A program made the translations under genes and the position numbers. From NCBI GenBank assembly GCA_019828545.1, contig JACVRA010000744.1:1-16692 (forward strand): 16,692 nt of DNA, in the 5' to 3' direction. Every line of letters begins with the position of its first letter. Position 1 is the stretch's first letter. The notes beneath the pieces were generated by a model that worked only from the letters and a program-made list of their open reading frames with translations, did not search any database and was not told the DNA's origin. Source of the DNA: Paracamarosporium sp. OC-R06-R3 (taxonomy: Eukaryota > Ascomycota > Dothideomycetes > Pleosporales > Didymosphaeriaceae). This document shows positions 1 through 7,865 of this stretch, piece after piece.

Positions 1-109
1 AGCTACTTTTGGTGATACCGGGGCGTTGCGCGCACGGACACGGTATAGTCCACTCGGTAAGCAATACATAAACCTCAACTGTGCCCCTCTCTCAACACAA
101 TCCCCTAAA

Positions 110-1037
110 ATGGCGGATCCAGCCTACTCGACACCAGAATGGTACCTCCACGCCAAAGACAAAGACGTCAGCAGCGACATAGGCCGTTTAACCATCTATC
201 ACTTCGGTTTCAAACAGGCAGCGCAAGGTACACTATTGTTCGCGCCAATTGACTTTTCTAGCGCACCCCGAGCCATTCTAGATGTTGGAACAGCAGATGG
301 CCTGTGGATGCGCGAGGTCCAGGCTTCCGTTCCTGCGCCGCCTGAAGGGGAGCACTCGTTCCTGGGCACAGATATTAACACCTCCTTCTTCCCAACGGTT
401 GCGACGCCAGGCATCACATATGTGAAGCAAGACGTCAAAGATGCAACGCCGCAAGCCTGGCAAAATGCCTTCGATTTAGTTAATCTCCGGATGATTCTTA
501 TCGCCGCCGGTTCCGGCAGTGCACAGCGTGCTGCAGTCGTCGAACACATCAAGCTCGTCAAGCCTGGCGGTTGGATACAGATTGGAGATTGCGATCGTGT
601 CTGTCCCACGCCTGAGGCGGAAAACCCGCGCTATCACGACATGTTCGCATGTATCCGGGCCGTGTGCCAATCCTCAGGGCTGGATCCGGTAGAAGCTCCC
701 AAGATGAAAACGTGGCTAATAGAAGCGGGCCTCGAGGAGGTACAAGAACGGTCAGCGATGCGGGCGGTCGGCAAGCGGAACGCAGACGAGGAGTTGGGGA
801 GGTTAGGAATCGAGGCGGACTTGATTATCGCGAAAGGCTTTGCTGCGGGTGCGAAGGGTGAGGAACCAATTGCCAGCGAACCGGACAGGCTCACTGACTA
901 TTGCAGGATTGAATGCAGCATTCAAGCCATTGTCGGACGAGCGACTGGACTCACTAGCGCAAGATCTGGGGACAGAGTTGAACGAAACAGGAGCGTACTT
1001 TCCAATGCGCTTCATTTGGGGCAAGAAACCACTTTGA
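110..1037 (+). CDS. SAM-dependent methyltransferase (LaeA-like / secondary-metabolism type), one intron
   Basis: Class I methyltransferase expected to transfer a methyl group from S-adenosylmethionine; the substrate is unknown. Spliced model: exons 110-857 and 907-1037, giving 292 residues. The intron (858-906, 49 nt) has GTGAGG, an ACTGAC branch point and GCAG. Splicing swaps the frame to a C-terminus ending in GKKPL at 1037; reading straight through gives a less family-like tail ending at 1057. Motif I is ILDVGTADG (residues 56-64), an acidic second-strand residue lies in GTDIN (86-90), the DLVNLRMIL strand is at 122-130, and the post-motif KPGGWIQIGD is at 151-160. This is the layout of fungal methyltransferases of the LaeA/TAM type. 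The ATG at 110 follows CTAAA; an upstream in-frame ATG-like start near 26 would add an unrelated leader. It converges with the membrane-protein gene, with about 250 nt between stops. A role in a metabolite pathway is inferred from the UstYa-type neighbour. Confidence 0.85.
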
Positions 1038-1288
1038 GTGTATATACTGCATGCTGAAGAGGGGACCATGTTGAAGCGTGAACGTGAATGGGTATCATGG
1101 CTTAATTATGGCGCCGCTGTCACGTTCGAGTTGTCATATTTTGATGCGCAATGCCCATTGTGTTGGACAGTATAGCACATTGTAACAAAGTGAATCAATC
1201 ACATGTGATATTCTCGAATCGCTAGCATCAAGCGATTCCTGCGCGATGCATCTATCCCCCCACCTCTCCCTGCATCGAACCATCATCA

Positions 1289-2724
1289 TCATTCATGCCG
1301 AGCCCCCACCGTGTACCCTTTGGAAACATGGATTGCGCCATTCTCTGGGACTTCGGACTCATTCACATGCTTGGCGCTGGCCGTGTTGGCACCTGCCATA
1401 TCATGCAGCTGTATAACCTCCTCATCGTCAGCTCCTCCCTTCAGATGCGAACCGTAGTGTGGATGCGCACGATCAGAACCCTTGGAAGAGCCCTGAATGT
1501 TGGACCGCGAGCTTTTCCTGCTGACAATACTGCTCACAGAACTCACTAGGCTGCCGAATATTCCGTTCTGGACTAGTTCGCGCATGACAGGACGGATAGT
1601 GGGAGCGCAAGCGGCAAGGATGCCGACCTGGATTTCGATGAGGGTCCACACGCACGTTGCGGTAACGCCAACTAGACCGTGTTAGTGGTTAGAGGATTGC
1701 GGTCCCTGAGATGTCTTACGTCCTGAATCCATAATCTTGTCTTTGGGGGCAAACTTTGTGTAGATGCCAATGTACGACCTCGCCGTGCTAGCTCCGACGG
1801 ATCTTGAGAACAATTAGACTCGATGCTGTGAAGAGTGAGGTCATGTACGTACAACAGGCCAATCAGAAATATGGCAGCGACGGATAGCTTGTCGGCAGAT
1901 CGAAGATGGAGGGACCAGATCTTATGCATGGGTCAGTGACTGTGCGCCGGCGTCTTAGGGGCCTTTGTACCATGGGTATGGGAAGGAGCACGGTAATCAG
2001 ATCAGACACGGTGCCGGATATAAGCACACCAAAATCCAATGAGAAAGTGGATCCACACTCTTTCTTCTGAACCGCGGGGTTCATATGGCTTCGGGCAGAG
2101 AAGAGGCCGTGGTCTCCGCAGATGGCCATGAAGGCGGTGAAGAAGCTGATTGTCCACGAGACCATGATGGCGATCCATGTGATGATGAATGGGCGAAACT
2201 TGGGAATACTAAAGATCTGTAGGTAGAAGAATGAAACCGAGGTCTTGATGAAGCCGATGGCGAGGATGCCGGTCACGACGAACGAGTAGTTGTGCTTGCA
2301 CGAAGTTAGCGGTTTCAAGAGAAGGATGGCGATGGCATGCACGAACCATGCGGAGTCTGTATAGGAAGTCAACTGCGGCTGCCGGATTTGCTTTCTGCAA
2401 CGGGGCGACGCGTACGGCGAAGACGCCATTTGCCGCACCTGTTCATGATCAAAATAAATCTTTGGCGTGACCGTTCAAGCGCAGGCACGTTTCAAGTGTT
2501 TTGTAGCCATGGCATGCACGGAAAAGATTCTTGCACGTACAGTATATCTGCTCGATTGCGAGAGCGGTCGACAGGATTCCGGCAACGATGATGAGGTAGT
2601 CTGAGGTGTGCAAGGTCAGGCCCTTCATCTTGTGCGACTTGAAGCGCGAACCGATCATCAGCAGGACCAGCGTCTGCACGATGACGGCGGCAGCGATGAG
2701 GCCATGGGCGTTGTCATACGCCAT
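1289..2724 (-). CDS. Fungal rhodopsin-domain (PTH11-like) integral membrane protein, six exons
   Basis: Putative seven-helix membrane protein of the ascomycete rhodopsin-domain family; most members have no known ligand. Manual exons on the minus strand are 2724-2541, 2438-2347, 2294-1971, 1920-1853, 1802-1720 and 1671-1289, joining in phase to 377 residues. Introns of 48-52 nt, plus one of 102 nt, start with GTACGT, GTTCGT, GTACAA, GTACGT and GTAAGA; GCTAAC, ACTGAC and CACTAAC branch points are visible. Helices: residues about 8-25, TM2 after HTSDYLIIVAG, TM3 with GFIKTSVSFFYLQIF, TM4 with the ITWIAIMVSW stretch, TM5 with SDLITVLLPIPM, TM6 with SVAAIFLIGLLSVGAS, and TM7 with EIQVGILAACAPTIRP. 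The C-terminal ~100 residues are a polar, Ser-rich cytoplasmic tail. Helix order and the LPIP and ACAPTIRP signatures support the family. Exon 2 is the least certain. The start (MAYDN) follows a GC-rich leader; an upstream in-frame ATG at 2859 would add 45 residues without a domain. It shares a divergent promoter region with the UstYa-like gene. Confidence 0.8.
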
Positions 2725-4237
2725 GTTACGGGGCGGGGGCGCCGCAGTGCGAAGCAGCCAGTTCGGGCGCCCAACTTGGCGTGTCGTGATGGAGGAAAGC
2801 TGGCGAGTAGCGTGGGCGAAGGCGAGCGCGCGGGTAGTAAAGGACCAGAGGCCGCGCACTGACGGCTGGATTGGTGACCATGGACGGGTAGCTTGACCGG
2901 ATGCTGGCTGGGTCGCGGCGGGCCATCGCAGTGGGGAAGGAGGAGGATGCAGCCCCGGCGCCCTGCGACGCTCGCGGGCTGCCTACTGGCGGACGCACAT
3001 TGTTGGAGGGGAGGGCTTCTGCCTGTGTTGGGCGTCGTGCATGAGCATCCCGGCACCCGGTGCGCGCAGACAGAGCAGGCCCCCAGCACACGCACCCGCG
3101 CACAAAGGCCATGGACGCAGTGGTAGCAGATACAAAGGGTAGTGGAGTGAGGGCAAAGACACGTGCGGGCCGTGCCTCCCGCGGTCGAACTTCCTAGCGG
3201 CGTGATCCCAAGTCGCGCATTGCGCTTCGAGGGCGCGCTACGCGACGTCGGGCGCGGGGGCACGGCCGGCGCATCACGTGGCCTTGGGATCAAACAGTGT
3301 CATGAAACGGCTTCGCTCCGCCTGCACTACGCTACACAGAATCCGCGTTCCCGCCCCCCGGCATACAGAGACCCATCGCTCCCAACGCCACCCAGGCTAG
3401 CTAAGCATTGCGTCAACTGCTTGTCTCCACTCGGCCCCGTACCCGTCGTACACTTGAAGCTTACCCTGATAACAGCCCCCCCACCGTGCTTCACAAAGGC
3501 TCATCCGCACGCCTACGAGTAGTCGACTCCTCCGTCGGCCTGGATCGGGATCAAAATGCTGTCGATTTCTGCATCTGCCATCCTTTAGCACACAACCTCG
3601 TCTGAAGCTTGCCGTCTTCATTTTATTTACCCTCTGGCAATGGTGCGCCAAGAGCGCCCAGCAGACTGAACAGTGCGAAACAAAGCTGGAGTCTCATGTT
3701 GCCCAAGTTCGAGTGATGGTGAGAGCTTTCCGGAGTCCAAGGTTCGGTTGATGCTTGCGACCAAAGACCCATTGCCAGGACTGGCCGCTCTTATATCAAG
3801 ACCATCCAGACAGTGGCCAATGGCACAAATCACAGAAACGCTGTGAGACGCAGTCGTCTTACTCCATCGGACAATGGACCGAAGATTCATATATCACACT
3901 GTGCCATCGGGCTTCAAATGTGTCCTGCTTACTGCGATAGGTTAAGAACAGCAGTCCAAGTCAACCTTGCTGTCTTCTAAGCGCCGGGTCCACTCCCTGT
4001 ATACTATCTACCGGATTCCTTGGCATCCTTGTACGCCAATCAATGCGCTACCTTCTGCCAGCAGGCAACATCTTCGCCCCAGCCCGAGTCTGAGTCTAGC
4101 CCAAGGTGCGTCTGGGCAGGCAGATAGCCCACGGAGAGATTGACTATGAATGCCTGACTTTGCACGGGGGCGACTTCGCTCTTTCACGTTTCTTGACGCC
4201 AGCCTTCGATGCCTCTTTCAACCGTACACGCTTCAAC
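2725..4237. promoter_or_regulatory. Divergent intergenic region between membrane-protein and UstYa-like genes
   Basis: No convincing gene is seen in this 1.5 kb. Roughly 2730-3300 is strongly GC-rich, with long open frames on both strands that have low-complexity Pro/Ser/Arg/Cys translations, as expected from base composition. A CACGTG E-box-like core lies near 3275 (atCACGTGgcc). About 3340-3620 is C-rich with pyrimidine tracts, plausible core promoter or 5' UTR material for a gene on either side. An 87-codon minus-strand frame at 3627-3890 has no recognisable domain. Both flanking genes read outward, so shared control is possible but not shown. Confidence 0.5.
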
Positions 4238-5372
4238 ATGAGGAAGACCTTCTACAGACTCTTACCCAATACTGGTCCCGACTCCAGTGAGCCCTTGTTG
4301 GAGGAAAACCTCGCCTCCAAAGAGACAGCTACCTTGTCAAATCAGAACAGCCGATATCTCCCTTCACTCCAATGGCTTTTCAATGTTGTCGCGATAGTAT
4401 ACATCGCGTTGTCATTGCCGACGCTCTTATCCTTGTTGAAAACCCAGAGGGCGCTCATCTACTGTCAGTCAGCCTTCTTCGTAGCCCCAACCTGACCGTT
4501 AATGGCATCCTTCTGACGCTTTTGCAGCACCCGTCAATCCACTCATAACATACGAGCGTCAACCGCTACATGAAGATCATGAAGCACTTGAGCGCAAAGG
4601 ATTTGTGGGGCATCCAAATGATACAGAGCCCAATTGGAGACGTCTTCTCGAACGTAAGTCGTATTTTGGAATACTTCCGCATGCGAACTTGGATTGATTG
4701 GAATTACTGCTAGCTATGAACTTCAAAGCCACCGAGGACGAGTTGCTCCAGGCCAACATCGACATCGATGAAAACATCGTACGAGTTTCTGGCGGCGGAT
4801 ATGTGGGTGTCCTGTCCGTGTATCACGAGCTTCATTGCCTCGTAAGTCACGTGTTTGACCTTTTTTATTCGTGTTGGCTATAGAAGAGCCTGCTGAGACT
4901 CCCGTAGGAAGCATTAAGGAGATCGTCTTTGAGGTTGGTCGACGCAAGCGCTCATTAGCCCCGCACACTAACATGTACAGGGCACATTACTACGCCGATA
5001 TGACAGCAGCAGGACTGGACCATGATAATCGTGTCATTGAACATCTAAGTAAGCATATTTCAGCTGCCTCAGTCCCATTTCCTGTGTGAGCTAATGCGAT
5101 CAGCTCACTGCATCGAGTACATCCGTCGCACCGTCATGTGCCACGCTGACGTGTCTGTATACGCTGCGACTTGGATTGCGGACTCCCATGAGAAGCCAAA
5201 CAAGGATCTCATATCGGGAGGGGAGAGGGAATGCGTGAACTGGGACGCTATCGATAGGTGGTCACGTTCAAGGGCGCTGAAGAAGAAGGTGTACAAAGTG
5301 AAACCCGGGCCATTCGAGAAGAATTTACACCCAAGCGAGAGTGATTTGACTTCACGACCGCTCGCGGGCTAG
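4238..5372 (+). CDS. UstYa-family (DUF3328) oxidase-like membrane protein, six exons
   Basis: UstYa-family proteins carry out oxidative cyclisation and related steps in fungal RiPP (dikaritin) pathways and occur in some NRPS or PKS clusters. Manual exons are 4238-4463, 4528-4653, 4714-4841, 4884-4903 (20 nt), 4981-5048 and 5104-5372, giving 278 residues. All phases agree; donors include GTCAGT, GTAAGT and GTAAGC, with CTGAC, CACTAAC and GCTAAT branch points. The layout is typical: a polar N-terminus, one membrane helix at about 47-67 (WLFNVVAIVYIALSLP), a lumenal domain, YHELHCL with the first HxxHC at 155-159, and HLTHC as the second HxxHC at 188-192, where the Thr codon spans the last intron. 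After this comes RRTVMCHADVS and a WDAIDRW segment near the end. The ATG at 4238 lies just before the leader and helix; an earlier in-frame ATG (4106) would add 44 unrelated residues. Both metal-binding-type motifs are intact. The cluster role is inferred; the substrate is unknown. Confidence 0.9.
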
Positions 5373-6123
5373 AGAGCCTGCAATATGGCTGGTGCTGTTG
5401 GAAGCAACATTTTTGCTGCTCGCTCAAGACCAGACAGAGTAATTGATCAGGTGGGGCCCGCACCTAAAATTCCAGGGGCCGTTGCGAGTTTCTCATATTG
5501 GAACGACTACCCTGTTATAGTGACACGGTGATTCGTGATCACGCACGATAATGTTGAGGCTGCGCTATCGCAACGTGCTGTGCCACATTAACGCAGACTC
5601 TATTCGGCCGAGGTACCGGAACTGAGTGTGGATAAATTACAGTTCGGTGATCATCACGGATAAATCCCGAAACAAGAATCGCGAAGCTACGCTGAGTGAT
5701 AGGCGCTAAGCGTCTCGCGTTTATTAAGATACACCCTGCTAGTAGATAAAGCTACAAGGGTGGTGTCTAGTGTTCGCGCGAGAGGTCTAGCGTCCGTAGA
5801 GGGGATCTAGCTCTACACCGTTTACCTAGCTAGCTAAAGCGTAGTGCTTACGTAAGATCTATAGTCTCCGTAAAAACTTAAATCCACGGTATCTGTAGGA
5901 GTATGGGGTCCTGAGTATAAAGGACGGAGAATCCTGTACTTGAACTTGGTGGTTCCACTAAACTATCGGACAGACGTTTGCTCTTTTTTAAATAAAAGGC
6001 ATAACGAGAAGGGCACCCTGCTTCTACCTAACATTTATTTAAGCTGCCAGAGTTTGTAAGATTATCTGCTACTTCAATCAATCATATACTGTCCGCGCGA
6101 AATCGCACATTATCTCAGCCAAA
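5373..6123. other. Gene-free AT-richer spacer
   Basis: No supported gene. Sequence character changes sharply after the UstYa-like stop: TA-rich stretches such as CTAGCTAGCTAAAG (about 5827-5840) and many short stops in all frames. The last ~140 nt hold an AATAAAAGG-type A/T-rich box (about 5990-5999) and a run into CAGCCAAAATG, plausible core promoter and leader for the gene starting at 6124. The rest could be an old, mutated repeat, but no ends were found. Confidence 0.4.
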
Positions 6124-7044
6124 ATGAATGAAGAGCGACGAACCCAGATTCAAGCGGCACTCGCACGATACCGCAAAACAGTCGTCGCCCATAACTTTAA
6201 GGTTCTACACACGTTTGTCGAAGCCCTGGAAGCCGAGCCTCTGCCCGCCAAGATTAGACCCGACGTTGCGCAATTGCTCCATGTCAAAGAGATGCGCCGT
6301 CACTTCCTAGGCGCGGTCCCCGAGGCCGTTAAGTCTCCCCGAGACTACCTCGACGGAGACCTGCGCACCCAACTCATCGAGTTCGCTGCGTTGGACGGCG
6401 TCTCTCACAAGCCAGTCGACCTACAGCGGAGAGCAGACTACTTTGCTTTCATCCGCACACGCATTGCGCATCTTCAGGTCGGGATCAGCAACTTCCCACC
6501 TGCCGATCTTGAGTACCTCTGCACGCTGGTCAACGGTGTCACCAGCCCAGGCCTGCCTCTCTACCGCGAGATACACCATTTTGATTTCATCTCGCCTCTT
6601 CCCAACGGCCCTCTCAACGAAAGGGTGAAGGCTATAGTGCCTAGCCGGCCTGACGACAACTACGACAACTTTGGGGTAGCCGAGGGTGACGAGCTCAAGT
6701 ACTTGTGGGAGGAGTGGGACATAGCCTTCGCCTTCAAGATTGGAGTCGGCCCTCGCGCATGGGGCGGCGCTTGGGCCCTCTACTGCCGGCTCGACGAATC
6801 GGAACCACTGAAGTGGCGCTATGGCCTTCACGACGAGGAATGGTACAGCGATCTTTACGATAGTGTCGAAGATTTTCTAGAATTTCACGCCAACAACGGG
6901 ACACAGAAGGAACTGGACCGCCGGAAGGCCATTAGACCTCTACAGGCTGCCCTAGTAGGACACTCAATCCCCCATGTTAAGGTTCCTCAGAACTTTGATA
7001 TAGACAAAATTAAGTCCTTAGGAATTTCCCCCTTCCCTCTATAG
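6124..7044 (+). CDS. Hypothetical protein, possible SMI1/KNR4 (SUKH)-like domain, intronless
   Basis: A single 306-residue open frame with a good start context (CCAAAATGA). No signal peptide or membrane helix is evident. The N-terminal ~110 residues are charged and likely helical. Residues about 125-165 contain PPADLEYLCTLVNGVTSPGL followed by an aromatic FDFISPLPNGP stretch. Residues about 195-260 contain LKYLWEEWDIAFAFKIGVG, a Trp/Gly-rich GGAWALYCRLD strand and a closing YDSVEDFLEFHANNG helix. The order 'acidic helix, NG turn, aromatic strands, final E-D-F-L helix' resembles SUKH-superfamily proteins such as yeast Knr4/Smi1, which act in cell-wall signalling; bacterial members often are immunity proteins. 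This is a weak, by-eye match. The gene is GC-richer at third positions than its flanks, with decayed AT-rich DNA on both sides, so it may be under selection or recently arrived. Function is unknown. Confidence 0.75.
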   Translation: MNEERRTQIQAALARYRKTVVAHNFKVLHTFVEALEAEPLPAKIRPDVAQLLHVKEMRRHFLGAVPEAVKSPRDYLDGDLRTQLIEFAALDGVSHKPVDLQRRADYFAFIRTRIAHLQVGISNFPPADLEYLCTLVNGVTSPGLPLYREIHHFDFISPLPNGPLNERVKAIVPSRPDDNYDNFGVAEGDELKYLWEEWDIAFAFKIGVGPRAWGGAWALYCRLDESEPLKWRYGLHDEEWYSDLYDSVEDFLEFHANNGTQKELDRRKAIRPLQAALVGHSIPHVKVPQNFDIDKIKSLGISPFPL

Positions 7045-7086
7045 TACTTATCTAAGATTAATTATAAATTAATTGTAACGGGGGTC

Positions 7087-7105
7087 GCTTGGCACAGTGC
7101 CAAGC
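7087..7105. repeat. Perfect 9-bp inverted repeat (hairpin) downstream of the 306-aa gene
   Basis: GCTTGGCAC, one A, then GTGCCAAGC: a perfect palindrome 43 nt after the stop codon at 7044. Between them lies an AT-rich ATTAATTATAAATTAATT stretch, likely 3' UTR or polyadenylation material. The hairpin may be a transcript 3' structure or the edge of the neighbouring repeat; fungi do not need such a terminator. Confidence 0.6.
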
Positions 7106-7121
7106 TTACCTCGAAGGGGTA

Positions 7122-7347
7122 TGTTGAGAGATGAGGGGTCACAGGAGTACTTGCTTGTTGGTTGAACGTCAATCAACTACTATGAGAATGTGTTGCCAAA
7201 GACTCAGTAGTAATCTTCACAGTGCGTCACAGTGAACTCGTAGTAAGGTAACTATCGTTGGATTGACGATGAGGATCTATCTAGTCAATCGGGGTCCTTA
7301 TATACATGCTTAGGCTCTGTGGATCTGTGGCTCTGTGCAGAGCAACA
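7122..7347 (-). mobile_element. Putative LTR of an LTR retrotransposon (fragment or solo)
   Basis: The 226-bp segment begins TGTTGAGAG and ends CAACA, so its ends are 5-bp inverted repeats of the TGTTG...CAACA kind used by LTRs. On the minus strand it carries CATGTATATAAGGACCCC (7290-7307), a good TATA box in the place expected for a U3/R border, followed by about 170 bp of R/U5-like sequence. The GGCTCTG/CAGAGCC boxes around 7312-7395 form several inverted pairs. No matching 5-bp target-site duplication is seen (GGGTA against GAGCC), so it is not a clean solo LTR. The minus-strand frame next to it (7409-7720) could be internal sequence. No second copy was found in the window. Confidence 0.4.
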
Positions 7348-7396
7348 GAGCCTTAGAGCCTGGCTCTGCGTCTTCTTGGCATCTTGCAGAGCCGTC

Positions 7397-7414
7397 ACGT
7401 GACCTTGGTCACGT
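7397..7414. repeat. Perfect 8-bp inverted repeat containing CACGTGACC
   Basis: ACGTGACC, TT, GGTCACGT: a perfect palindrome overlapping the GTCACGTGAC core at 7394-7403. It lies between the putative LTR and the minus-strand frame beside it. It could be a regulatory palindrome of the mobile element or an E-box-like protein site. Confidence 0.5.
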
Positions 7415-7720
7415 TTCCATGTTATGGTCTGTGTCATCCCCATATACTAGATCACCTGACTCCTGCTCCCAGGAGTCATCCTCATTGTCGGTGTCGGTAG
7501 GCTCCCCTACTGAGCTACCTTGTTGCGGCACAGCCGTAACACTATCCCCTCCTTCTAAATCTTGGTTAGTTGCTCTGTGTAAGGTTCCACTAGTGGGCGT
7601 ACGAGCGCTCCCACTGAGATTCGCCCTTTTGCCCCCGCCAACTCCTCCTGCGGTTACGCATCTCTCCGCTTCTATGTGTACCCCCCTTTCTGCTGATGTA
7701 TGTACCCAACCCCCTGCCAT
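7409..7720 (-). pseudogene. Short minus-strand frame beside the LTR, possible retroelement remnant
   Basis: A 103-residue frame beginning MAGGWVHTSAE and ending in an acidic tail (DTDNEDDSWEQESGDLVYGDD). It is Gly/Ser/Thr-rich with no catalytic motif. It reads toward the putative LTR in the same orientation as the TATA box, as expected for internal retroelement sequence before a 3' LTR. The opposite strand also has a long Ser/Pro-rich frame (7335-7865), so chance openness is possible. No reverse transcriptase, integrase or protease motif was seen. Confidence 0.25.
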
Positions 7721-7865
7721 TGTGCGTTCCCAGTTTCGTCACTTTACGATGGGACTCAGGTCAGAGTCAACTTTAACGCGCCCGACATCATTAGTCCTAG
7801 AGAGCACTTTTGATGCATGTGAAATTTCATGGGCAAGTATATCCACAATGCCAGGGGTTCTGTAA

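Noticed and set aside
199..609. Minus-strand 136-codon frame under the methyltransferase
   Set aside because: Shadow of the methyltransferase, whose motifs on the plus strand are clear.
2658..3293. Minus-strand 211-codon frame over the GC-rich region
   Set aside because: Low-complexity Pro/Ser/Arg/Cys translation, overlaps the real membrane-protein exon 1 in another frame, and open frames exist on both strands, as expected from high GC.
3627..3890. 87-codon minus-strand frame, considered as a RiPP precursor
   Set aside because: No signal peptide, no repeated core and no Lys-Arg cleavage repeats.
6421..6831. Minus-strand 136-codon frame inside the 306-residue gene
   Set aside because: Antisense shadow of a GC-rich coding frame; no domain.
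7335..7865. Plus-strand 176-codon Ser/Pro-rich frame
   Set aside because: Overlaps LTR-like sequence, no domain, and the acidic minus-strand frame opposite looks at least as protein-like.
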